DNA of 64,000 nt from Ahaetulla prasina (taxonomy: Eukaryota > Chordata > Lepidosauria > Squamata > Colubridae): contig NC_080546.1 of assembly GCF_028640845.1 (NCBI RefSeq), positions 67,423,205 to 67,487,204 of the forward strand. Direction: 5' to 3'. This document shows positions 54,901 to 64,000 of this stretch, one piece after another (the first letter of the stretch is position 1; every line of letters starts with the position of its first letter). The position numbers and the translations under genes are program-made. The notes below the pieces were generated by a model, which was not told the DNA's origin, searched no databases, and worked only from the letters and a program-made list of their open reading frames with translations.

Positions 54901-56514
54901 CGGTAAGTGGGAGGGGCAGATATGGCGGAGGCAGGGGGCCATATTGTCCTTTGGGAGCACGTGGTCGATGTTTAAAAGTGATCACGTGCTCTGGCCCCCC
55001 AGTCCTCACTCGTTCCCCGGATGGTCAAGATCCTCAGAGCTTGGGTCTTCGGCTGATGCTCTGCAATGCCCGGTCCGTGGTCAACAAGGCTCCCCTGATT
55101 TGTGACCTTATTCAGAGGGAGTCCGCGGACTTTATGGGCATTACGGAGACCTGGTTGGGCACAGAAGGGGGTGTACCCCTGGTTGAACTGTGCCCTCCAG
55201 GTTTCGTGCATTCCATCAGCCGAGGGCCCAAGGTAGGGGTGTGGGGGTGGCGGTTGTGATTAGAGAAAGTCTGGAGCCGAGGGAGTCCACTGTTCCTCAG
55301 ATAGCTGGCTGTGAATCCCTCCTTGTGAAGTGGGGCCACCGGAATCAGATGGGGCTGTTGATCACGTACCTGGCTCCTTGCTGCGTGACTACAGCCCTAC
55401 CTGAGCTACTAGAGGTGCTTGCTGGCGTGGCAGTTGAGATTCCCAGACTTCTAGTCTTGGGGGATTTCAACTTGCCATCGGCCGGCTTGTCATCAACGGT
55501 GGTTCAGGAGTTCCAGGCCTCCATGACAGCCTTGGACCTGATTCAAGTAACTGATGGCCCTACACACATTGGGGGAGGCGCGCTAGACTTGATTTTTATC
55601 TCTGGACAGTGGGTAAATGATCTGGTTTTAGGAGATATAGTGAAAGAACCGGTGTCATGGTCAGATCATTTTCTCCTTCGCCTAGACTTTCGGACCGCTG
55701 CTCCCTGCTGCAGGGAGACGGAGCCAATGCGTTGGTTCCGTCCCAGGCGCCTGATGGACCCGGAGAGGTTCCTGATGGAGCTTGGGCCATTTCCTGAGGA
55801 TCTTACCCACGGCACAATTGAAGAACTGGTTGTGGCTTGGGAACGGGCCGCGGCTGGGGCTTTGGACCGTGTCGTGCCTTTGCGGCCTCTGACCCGGCGT
55901 AGATCTCAATTGGCTCCCTGGTTCTCCAAGGAGCTGAGAGAGATGAAACGCCGGCGAAGACGCCTAGAGAGTATTTGGAGGTCCAGCCGTTCTGAGGCTG
56001 ATTGGACACTAGTGAGGTCTTTTACTAAGACCTACCTAGTGGCAATGAGGGAGGCGAAGCGTTCCTACGTTTCCACCCTCATTGCATCGGCAGATAACCG
56101 CCCGGCCGCCCTGTTTTGGGTGACCCGTTCCCTCCTTCAACAGGAGGGTCGGGATGACCCCCTACAGGGACCAGCTGAGGAGTTTAACGGTTATCTATAC
56201 GATAAAATCGTTCAGCTTCGTGATGGCTTGGACCATGATTGCGATGATTCAGCCGAGATGGCAGAGACATGTCTTGTGGAGGTTATTTGGGATGAGTTTG
56301 ATTCTGTGGCTCTCGAGGACGTGGACAGGCTGCTGGGGAGATTGCATGCAACTACATGTTTACTGGACCCGTGTCCTTCCTGGTTAGTACTGGCTGCTCA
56401 GGAAGTGACACGAGGCTGGCTCCAAGGGATTATAAATGCTTCTTTGGTTGAAGGGGTTTTCCCCGCCGCCTTGAAAGAGGCGGTGGTGAGACCTCTCCTG
56501 AAGAAGCCTGTTCA
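54900..56514 (+). pseudogene. CR1-3 ORF2 endonuclease and linker (one frameshift)
   Basis: The APE-type endonuclease begins in the frame 54804-55259 ([28 protein letters not shown]). A 1-nt shift near 55235 moves to 55190-56514 ([47 protein letters not shown]), which is otherwise open. The linker (MKRRRRRLESIW, REAKRSYVSTLIASADN) and the start of RT (EVTRGWLQGIINASL) follow. The endonuclease motifs ETWL, GDFN and SDH look intact. It is truncated at 56514. Confidence 0.85.
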
Positions 56515-56520
56515 GCAGAT

Positions 56521-57191
56521 GTGGCTTATCAAATTGACAAAATATATCATGTGAATTCTTGGATAACAAGGCAAAAAAAGTTGCCAAGGGATGTTGTTAT
56601 TTATTTTACAACCAGAACAGTGAGAAATCAGATTCTGCAAGCTTCATATAAGGGGGAGAAGATTCAGGTTGCTGATCAAGATATCTTAATATTAAAGGAA
56701 ATTCCACCAAAAATGTTAAGGGCTAGGAAGGAATTTGCTTCCTGGTGAATGAACTTAAAAAATGTCAGATTGAATATAGATGGGATATTCCAATTGGTAT
56801 AATAGTATATTATGCAGGGAAAGCACATCATCTCAATACAGTTGGAAAAGCAAGAGAATTTTATGTTGAGGCATTAAAAGCTGAAAGTCTTCCCCTACTG
56901 GAAGCTAGAAGAAGGGAGTGTGAAGTGAAGGAAAGAGAAGTGAAGCAGGTACAAGAACAGATTGTGATGGAAGAAGATTTATTACAAGTGTTGGAAATAC
57001 CTACGACAGGTTCAGGTCCAAAGGAACAAAGGCTGACAGGAGCTGCTGCTAAACGCAAGGAACAAGAGGTAAAGGCACAACAAAAATTGGCAACTTCTAC
57101 AACGGAAACAGTGGGAGGAACAAGGCCTAAAGAAAAATGTGATCTGCGGCTGGTGCTCCAAAAGTTTCCTTTTGCCGATAATGGCAATTAA
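56521..57191 (+). pseudogene. L1-10 ORF1 (truncated, one frameshift)
   Basis: It starts VAYQIDKIYHVNSWITRQ in the RRM (RDVVIYFTTRTVRNQ, ILKEIPPKMLRARKEFA). A 1-nt frameshift occurs near 56745. The C-terminal domain is then open (CQIEYRWDIPIGIIVYYAG), followed by a Glu/Lys/Gln tail to the TAA at 57189-57191. That stop overlaps the ORF2 ATG at 57181 by 11 nt. The coiled coil is lost. Confidence 0.85.
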
Positions 57192-60100
57192 ACTATTATC
57201 TTGGAATGTTAATGGTTTGAATTCACCACAGAAGAGAAGAAAAGTATTTCATTATCTGAAACAATTTAAAAATGACATTATCTGTTTACAAGAAACACAT
57301 ATTAGATCTTTAGACCAGAAATATTTGATAAATTCAAAATTGGGAGTACATTTTATTGCCTCCGCTTTGGAAAAAAAAATGGTTTAGTTATATATATAAA
57401 GAAGGCTATATCAGCAAAATTAATTGAGGTGGATAAGTAAGGAAGATATATTGCTATTGAACTTTTGTTGGAAAGAAGACATTATTAATAGGAGTTTATG
57501 CTCCAAATCAACAACAAGATAATTTTTTCAAGTTTTTACATAAAAGAATAGTGGTTTTTTTATTTGCATTTATATCCCGCCCTTCTCCGAAGATTCAGGG
57601 CAGCTTACACTATGTTAGCAATAATCTTCATCCTATTTGAATATTTATATGCAAAGTCAACTTATTGCCCCCAACAATCTGGGTCCTCATTTTACCTACC
57701 TTATAAAGGATGGAAGGCTGAGTCAACCTTGGGCCTGGTGGGACTAGAACCTGCAGTAATTGCAAGCAGCTGTGTTAATAACAGACTGTCTTACCAGTCT
57801 GAGCCACAGAGGCCCTATTAGTATTTTGGGATTATAAATCATATATATTAATGGGTGATTGGAATGGTGTGTTGGATACTCGAAAAGACAAAAAAAGTTT
57901 AAGGAAGATTTCAAGCCGGGCGAAATTACCAAAGGCTTTTTTTGAAATGATGGAGGACTTGGAATTAAGAGATATTTGGAGAGAACATAATACAGAAGAG
58001 AGGGATTTTACCTTCTTTTCCGATAGGCATCAATCATTTTCGAGGATTGATTTTATTTTGATTTCTAATGATTTGTATTCTAGAGTGAAGAAGATGACGA
58101 TTTGTTCAAGAACTCTATCTGATCATAGTCCGGTTTGGATTGAATTTGATTGGGAAAAGGAGGCTAGGAGATCATGGAGGTTGAATGAGAATTTGTTTAA
58201 ATATGAACAAAATGTAAATGAATGTAAAAAGCAAATGAAAGAATTTTTTATTATGAATATGAAAAAAGAGACATCTATAGAGATTATTTGGGACGTAGTA
58301 AAGCTTATATGAGAGGAACTCTTATACAAATGAATATTAAATATAGAAATAGATTGCAGAAAAAGAAAAAGGAATTGGAAGAGGAAATTAAAAAGAAAGA
58401 ATAGTTATTGATAAATAGCCCAGGAAATAGTAAAATAAAAGAATCAATAAATATATTAAGAGGTCAGTTTAACATATTGATGGCAGATCAAGTAGCAATT
58501 AACTTACAATATGTAAAACATAATACGCTCAATAATGCTAACAAGCCAGGAAGATGGCTTGCCTATTTAATAAGGAAAAAACAGAAATCACGAACGATTG
58601 ATAAAATAGAATATAGGGGCAAAGAAGTATATCAAAAGAATTTGATTAAAAAAGCATTTTTAGAGTATTATACAAAATTATATACTAGGGATATGATTGA
58701 TGATACAGAGATAGAAAGATATTTACAACAACAAGATATTTGTGAGCTTACAGAAAATCAAAGGGAAGAATTGAATCAATTAATTACTTCAGAGGAAATT
58801 ATGTTAGCAATTAAGCAGCTTAAAGTTGGTAAAGCACCAGGTACAGATGGTTTAACAGCTGTTTATTATAAAAATTTACAAAATGAGATGGTTGAACCAC
58901 TTAAAGAGCTATTCAATAAAATTCAAATGGGAGGGGATGTTCCTCCTTCCTGGAGGAAAGCTTTTATTTTGTTAATACCGAAGGAAGATCGAGATGGTAT
59001 TAAAGCAGAGAATTATAGGCCAATATCACTTTTAAACACTGATTACAAGATAGTTGCCAAGATACTTGCTAATGGATTAATGCCAGTGATGAATCAAATA
59101 ATTCATAATGATCAATCAGGATTTATTAAGGGTAGGCAGATGAGATATAATGTGAGGCAAATTGTAAATTTACTTGAATATTTGGAACGAAACAACCAAG
59201 TCTCAGCGGCACTCTTTTTTCTGGACGCTGAAAAAGCTTTTGATAGTTTGGATTGGCAGTTTTTGTTTAAAGTAATAGAAAAAATGCAATTTGGGGATTA
59301 TTTTATCCATGCAATTAAAGCAATATATCAGAAGCAAACAGCACAAATAATAGTAAATGGTGGTTTAACAGAAACTTTTAAAATTGGGAAAGGGACGAGA
59401 CGGGGATGTCCCTTGTCTCACTACTTTTTATTTTAACTTTAGAAATTCTTTTGAATAAAATACGCGGTTCAGATCGAATAAAGGGAATTAGAATTAAACA
59501 TCAAGATTATAGATTAAGAGCCTTTGCAGATGACTTGGTTGTTACTATATCTCAACCAATATATTCAGCTACTGGTTTAAAAGAAATAATTGATCTGTAT
59601 GGTAAAGTATCTGGATTTGAGGTGAATCAGCAAAAGACAAAGATGATAACTAAAAATATGAATATACAACAAAAAGAAGAATTAGAAAGATCTACGGGTT
59701 TTGAAATAGTTAAAAAGGTTAAATATTTAGGAATATATATTATAGCTTGAAATGTGAAATTATACAAAAATAATTAGGAGGTATTGTGGCAGAAGGTATG
59801 GAAAGAAATGGAGAATTGGAAGAAGTTACAACTATCTTTGCTGGGAAGAATAGCAGCTATAAAAATGAATGTTTTGTCCAGGTTTCTATTTTTGTTTCAA
59901 ATGATACCAGTACTTAAGAACGATATCAAATTACAGGAATGGCAAAAGGGGGTTAATAATTTTGTATGGATGGGCAAAAAACGAAGAATAAGCTTAAAAA
60001 TAATGCAAGACACAAGGGAAAGGGGGGTGTCTTAAAATGCCTAATTTAAAATTGTATTATGAAGCAGTTGTCTTATCATTAATTACTGATTGGATTAATT

Positions 60101-61157
60101 TAACTGAGGAAAGAATTTTGAATATAGAAGGTTATGGTTTGTTATACGGGTGGCATGCCTATTTATTATATGATAAGAAAACTGATATAATTAGAAATGT
60201 ATTATTGAGGGTGTGGAGGAAATATCAATATAAATTAGATGAAAAAATACCAATACGGGCAATCCAGAGACACATGATAGAAAATATAAATATATATCAA
60301 AAGATAGAGGTAGTTACTTATAAAGAACTTGTTTGTATTGAAAAGGGGGAATTACAATTAAAATCCAGAGAAAAGATGGGGGAAGAAGGAAAAAATTATA
60401 CATGGTTTCAATTTGGACAATTACAAGTAAGATTGAAATTAGATCAAAAATAGGTACTAAGCAAACTGAGGATAATTTGTTAAAACAAATGAGAGATCAA
60501 GGTCAACAGCATATTAAGAGGTTGTATAATGTATTAATAGAAATAGACTCAGAGACTGAATTGGTTAAGGATTGTATGATTAAATGGGCACAAAATTTTC
60601 AGCAACCAATAATGTTGTAAACTTGGGAAAGAATTTGGGTGAGGAATTTTAAATTCACACAAGCGCAAAATATGAGAGAAAATTTTTATAAGATGGCACT
60701 TAGACCCCAAAAAGTTGTCATGTATGTATCCTAATGTACAGGCTAAACGTTGGAGATGTGATTGTGAAGATGCCACTTATTACCATATATGGTGGACTTG
60801 TAAAAAAGTTAAAGCATTTTGGATTAAAGTATGGTGGATTATGCAGAACATTCTGAAAAAGAAGATTTTCAGTTCTTTCTACTAGGAATAATTATGGATT
60901 GTACAGCTATAGAGACTAAATTGATTTTGAACTTAATAACAGCCGCAAGACTTTTGATTGCTCAATATTGGAAGAAAGAAGAATTACCTACAATTGAAGA
61001 ATGGACACTTAAAGTATCAAATCTGGCAGAAATGGCAAAAATTTCTGCTTATTTGAAAGACTATACACAAGAAAAATTTATTTTAGAATGGAAAATGTGG
61101 ATTGATTATATTCAAAATAAGTATTAGTTAAAAAAATATCGAATAGCATATGAGTAA
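57181..61157 (+). pseudogene. L1-10 ORF2 (broken; SINE inserted)
   Basis: ATG at 57181 (MAIKLLSWNVNGLNSPQ). The endonuclease is interrupted by a SINE at 57553-57815 and resumes at GDWNGVLDTRK (57854) to DHSPVW near 58120. The RT is in the 342-codon frame 58408-59436 (NYRPISLLNTDYK, LFFLDAEKAFDSLDW, GTRRGCPLS); a frameshift at GCPLS near 59415 leads to FADD near 59521-59532. The Q-to-R change in GTRRG alters a conserved RT word. C-terminal blocks are at 60037-60453, 60402-60620 and 60831-61127, with the cysteine region near 60750-60800. The ending is YRIAYE. Confidence 0.88.
57553..57815 (-). mobile_element. tRNA-derived SINE with CR1-type tail
   Basis: On the minus strand the element begins GGGCCTCTGTGGCTCAGACT. 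It has a Pol III A box (TGGCTCAGACTGG, complement of 57794-57806) and B box (GGTTCTAGTCCC, complement of 57740-57751). A tRNA-unrelated body follows (shared with 2085-2228). The 3' end (complement of about 57560-57605) contains the hairpin GCCCTGAATCTTCGGAGAAGGGC, which is that of CR1-1. It interrupts L1-10, whose reading resumes with a short repeated TAGT at the joins. It is not a tRNA gene, because it has no acceptor or anticodon structure. Confidence 0.85.
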
Positions 61158-61721
61158 ATTTAGGAATTGTTTTGCATTAGATATATTTTTGAAGGAGAGG
61201 GGAATTGAGAGTGTGATTATGTGTGGAGTGACTAGAGATTATAATTTAAGATTTATTTTGGATTATGATTGTTAGTTTTGATACCCCGCATTTTGTTCTG
61301 GGGAGTCTGGGGGGGGGGTAATGGAGAGGGGATTAAGGGGGGATGAGGGTAGAAAATGGAGTGATGGTTAATGTACAGGGATTATTGAAGGTGTATAAAT
61401 ATAATTAATATAAGGTTGGGTCTGCCCCGCTACCTTTTTAGAATGGTGGGGAGGGAGAAAGGAGAAAAGAGTAGGAGGTAGGAAAGAGGAGAAGAGGAAA
61501 GAGGGGTAGAAGAGGGAGAAGGAAGGTGGAGGGTGGAGGGAGGAGAGGATGTAGATAAGAGAAGGAGAGGAAGGTGTGGAAAGTAGAAGAAGGTAGAAGA
61601 GGAAGAAAGTTAAAAGGAGGGGGTGGTGACTGGGCAAGCCCGACTAATTATATATAACTGTACATTAAATATGTTATTGGATATGAATGTAAAAATAAAA
61701 CCTTTATTACAAAAAAAAAAA
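61158..61721 (+). other. L1-10 3'UTR, purine-rich, with polyA
   Basis: A G run near 61308-61318 is followed by GGGATTAAGGGGGGATGAGGG and a GA-rich tract (61440-61620). AATAAAACC precedes the polyA. The complementary ORF 61368-61637 is compositional. Confidence 0.75.
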
Positions 61722-62888
61722 AAAGGTTTGCTGTGTCTGTTAGCATAGTGTCCAGAGTATGGAGGCACTACCAGGAGACGGGCCAGTACATCAGGAGACG
61801 TGGAGGAGGCCATAGGAGGGCAACAATCCAGCAGCAGGACCGCTACCTCCACCTTTGTGCAAGGAGGGAGGAGGAGCACTGCCAGAGCCCTGCAAAATGA
61901 CCTCCAGCGGGCCACAAATGTGCATGTGGCTGCTCAAACGGTCAGAAACAGACTCCATGAGGGTGGTATGAGGGCCTGACGTCCACAGATGCCACCGTGC
62001 AGGACGTATGGCATTTGCCAGAAAACACCAAGATTGACAACTTTGCCACTGGCGCCCTGTGCTCTTCACAGATGAAAGCAGGTTCACACTGAGAATATGT
62101 GACAGACGTGACAGGGTCTGGAGACGCCATGGAGAATGTTCTGCTGCCTGCAACATCCTCTAGCATGATCGGTTTGACAGTGGGTCAGTAATGGTGTGGG
62201 GTGGCATTTCCTTAGGGGGCTGAACAGCCCTCCATGTGCTCTCCAGAAGTAGCCTGACTGCCATTAGGTACCGGGATGAGATCTTCAGACCCCTTGTGAG
62301 ACCATATGCTGGTGCGGTTGGCCCTGGGTTCCTTCTAATGCAAGACGATGCTAGACCTCATATGGATGGAGTGTGTCAGCAGTTCCTGCAAGATAAAGGC
62401 ATTGATGCTATGGACTGGCCCGCCCGTTCCCCAGACCTGAATCCAATTGAGCACATCTGGGACATCATGTCTCGCTCCATCCACCAACGCCACGTTGCAC
62501 CACAGACTGTCCAGGAGGTAGGGGATGCTTTAGTCAGGTGTGGGAGGAGATCCCTCAAGAGACCATCCGCCACCTCATCAGGAGCATGCCCAGGCGTTGT
62601 AGGGAGGTCACCAGGCACATGGAGGCCACATGCACTACTGAATTGTTTTAAGGACATTACATCAAAGTTGGATCAGCCTGTAATGCTGTTTTCCACTTTA
62701 ATTTTGAGTGTAACTCCAAATCCAGATCTCCATGTGTTGCTAAATTTGATTTCCATTTATAATTTTTGTGTGATTGTGTTGTCAGCACATTCAACTATGT
62801 AATGAACAAAGTATTTAATAAGAATATTTCATTCATTCAGATCTAGGATGTCTTATTTTTGTGTTTCCTTTATTTTTTTGAGCAGCTT
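61722..62888 (+). mobile_element. Tc1/mariner-type transposon, left end missing
   Basis: It contains most of a decayed Tc1-like transposase and the right terminus (ACACAAAAATAAGACA/AAAAAAATAAAGG-type inverted sequence, complement at about 62840-62887). It ends GAGCAGCT next to a TA. The left terminal repeat and the first transposase residues are absent, because L1-10 adjoins at 61721. It is non-autonomous and dead. Confidence 0.8.
61725..62660 (+). pseudogene. Tc1-like transposase (multiple frameshifts)
   Basis: The DNA-binding half is seen at 61735-61975 (VSRVWRHYQETGQ, RRRSTARALQNDLQ, AAQTVRNRLHEGGM). The catalytic half includes VMVWGGIS near 62190, then the frame 62236-62802 with FLLMQDDARPH (catalytic Asp region) and WPARSPDLNPIEHIWD (third catalytic residue region; Tc1 group DDE). 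Stops and shifts near 61978, 62080 and 62540 inactivate it. It would have cut and pasted its own element at TA sites. Confidence 0.8.
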
Positions 62889-62904
62889 ATATATACACAC
62901 ATAC

Positions 62905-62990
62905 TATATAGATACTTTCAACCTTACATGGGAAAAGATCTGAATATGCCAAAACCTACATACCTTTACCCGTGAAAACCTACGAAAACA
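62905..62990 (+). repeat. Penelope-like tail fragment, second copy
   Basis: TTTCAACCTTACATGGGAAA followed by GAATATGCCAAAACCTACAT matches 53528-53570 with a few changes. The next bases differ (CCCGTGAAAACCTACGAAAAC). It is a short 3' piece only. Confidence 0.45.
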
Positions 62991-63110
62991 ATAGAACAAA
63001 TGTCTATAGAATAACAAATTTCTAACTATTTATTACTATTCCCTTCACTATAATTTAGAGCTCTGCCAAGGGATTAGGGTGAAATCAAGCATAGATCTGT
63101 GGATGCAAAA

Positions 63111-63231
63111 AGCAACTGGACTTTTTGTTTTTTTTTTCTATGAAAATGGTTTGTTTTTCATCTAAGAAGCTTCTTCAGTTCTTGGATGAGAAGCAAAATG
63201 TTTTCAAGAAAACAACCAAGAAAGTTCAGTT
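63111..63231. repeat. Palindromic (fold-back) repeat
   Basis: GCAACTGGACTTTTTG on the left is matched in inverse by CAAGAAAGTTCAGTTGC on the right. Inner arms (TTTTTCATCTAAGAAGC and GGATGAGAAGCAAAATG) also pair imperfectly around GAAGCTTCTTC at the centre. The arms are about 55-60 nt each. It could be a fold-back tail of a Penelope-like element or an old small DNA transposon. Confidence 0.5.
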
Positions 63232-64000
63232 GCCTTTTGGAAAAGCGCTTATGGGACAACCTTGACTTGGATGGTTAAGAATCTCCATAGCAACATATAT
63301 CTGTGGATTTTGGAGAAGGAAATCTGGGGTGGGGATGGATTTATACTTCTCAGAAAAGCAAGCTGGTTGTAGTCTCATTGGGTGTTCACAAGAATATAGG
63401 GTGGTTTTCCACGTTCATCTTCAGAAATAGCATGTGGTGGATTGGATTTACTCGCTAAACAGCCTCAGGGCTTGTTTGGCCTGGGCTTTGCACATTACAC
63501 AAAATTAGCCTTTATAGTTTCCTAAATCATGGCACACGACTTAAGGTGCTGTAGGTGAACTTTTGAAACTGGTTTCTAAATCCCACTTGAGGGCATCCCA
63601 CAACCCCAGTCTGCCTCTCTCAGAGTGTCGGTTACAAAAGGCGAGGATAGTGCCACTGACCAGTTAAACATCCCCGAGCCATTATGGGACAGAAAAACAT
63701 GTTTATACTGAGGAAACCTCTCACTAAGACTGGTCCGCAGCTGGGGAAAGGTGGGAGGCACAGGGACGGGTGAGGACTACAAGCTCCGCTGCTCTCCAAA
63801 CCAGAAAAGCTGACTCAGGGCTGCTCTGAAAGTAATAGCAGTCCTGAAATAAGTGTCATGCCTGCCTGTCACCAAAGGGCATCTGGTTCAATGGCCCTGT
63901 GGTTCTGGGCCTGCGATCTTCCGTGCCCTTCCCTCACAGGCCAGGCTGGTTTGGAGAAAACAGGGGAAGAGAGCTGGTGCCACAATCCCCCATGCCCTTC
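63232..64000. other. Unrecognised single-copy-looking sequence
   Basis: The final 770 bp have mixed composition and no internal repeats. No ORF has a recognisable motif; the 61-codon minus-strand ORF at 63576-63761 has none. It may be old unique sequence. Confidence 0.4.

Larger units (their letters stand above)
53636..56514 (+). mobile_element. CR1-3: CR1-type LINE with 5' region, cut by L1-10
   Basis: It has a GC- and CpG-rich 5' section of about 1.2 kb, then ORF2 with endonuclease and the beginning of the RT domain. It ends abruptly at 56514 in KEAVVRPLLKKP, where L1-10 begins. The 3' two-thirds are absent. It aligns with CR1-1 from about 56030 (TYLVAMREAKRSY; TLIASADN). Confidence 0.8.
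56515..61721 (+). mobile_element. L1-10: L1 LINE with a nested SINE
   Basis: This L1 is 5'-truncated in the RRM of ORF1. It has ORF2, a G-rich and purine-rich 3'UTR and a polyA tail at 61710-61724. A SINE is inserted in its endonuclease at 57553-57815. Upstream is CR1-3 and downstream is a Tc1-like element; neither resumes on the opposite side. No TSD was found. Confidence 0.88.

Noticed and set aside
57735..57810. Possible tRNA gene (A and B boxes on the minus strand)
   Set aside because: There is no cloverleaf or CCA-proximal acceptor stem. The boxes belong to a SINE head.
62376..62657. Minus-strand ORF over the Tc1-like transposase
   Set aside because: It is the antisense shadow of the recognised transposase frame.

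Overview
This window is almost entirely interspersed repeat DNA from a vertebrate, most probably a squamate reptile. Three things point that way: many diverse, fairly young L1 LINEs; CR1/L2-type LINEs together with a tRNA-SINE that shares their 3' tail; and Ty3/Gypsy, Penelope-like and Tc1/mariner elements mixed with class II endogenous retrovirus (ERV) remnants. The assignment is inferred from repeat content, not from a marker gene. I found no host protein-coding gene, tRNA gene, rRNA gene or CRISPR array.

Layout. 1-6652: two broken plus-strand L1s (L1-1, L1-2) separated by a solo LTR and a SINE fragment. 6656-7300: a pogo/Tigger-like transposase remnant cut by L1-2. 8111-11061: a purine-rich retroposon with probable target-site duplications (TSDs), itself carrying a second solo LTR. 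11084-13141: a 5'-truncated CR1-type LINE with reverse transcriptase and terminal hairpin. 13142-16390: two opposed fragments of a second L1 lineage. 16391-28236: one old minus-strand L1 (L1-5) split by a CR1 fragment (17471-18327) and by a full-length younger L1 (L1-6, 20012-25566, 17-bp TSD). 28237-30574: fragment of a third L1 lineage split by a 1.84-kb element (28401-30243) that carries a single intact L1-type ORF1 and no ORF2.

30575-39631: a class II ERV with short LTRs, a tRNA-Trp-like primer site, a gag N-terminal ORF and deleted pol/env remains. It hosts a Ty3/Gypsy element (32440-36991) with identical 190-bp LTRs and a perfect TSD, and a 627-bp solo LTR nested in the 3' LTR. 39640-40510: an L2/CR1-type LINE fragment. 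41529-52558: one L1 insertion (L1-8, 16-bp TSD) containing a nested L1 (L1-9, 17-bp TSD) and a 2.4-kb tandem duplication. 52886-53634: Penelope-like 3' end with a TAGA array. 53636-56514: CR1 5' region and endonuclease. 56515-61721: L1-10 with an inserted SINE. 61722-62888: decayed Tc1-like transposon. The rest is Penelope-like tails, a palindrome and unrecognised sequence.

How it works together. Almost all proteins are retrotransposition machinery (L1 ORF1p-like RNA-binding proteins, endonuclease/reverse transcriptase ORF2 proteins), mostly disabled. The best candidate for something undescribed is the ORF1-only retroposon at 28401-30243. It has an intact 302-codon ORF, CpG-rich leader, polyA signal, tail and TSD, and its 5' end shares an ETS-like terminal motif with three L1s in the window. 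It resembles the half-L1 (HAL1) concept known from mammals. Further points of interest are an 11-nt ORF1/ORF2 overlap kept in five L1 copies, tandem promoter-like monomers in one L1 5'UTR, G-rich tracts in L1 3'UTRs, and signs of sequence or assembly error around 45-50 kb.
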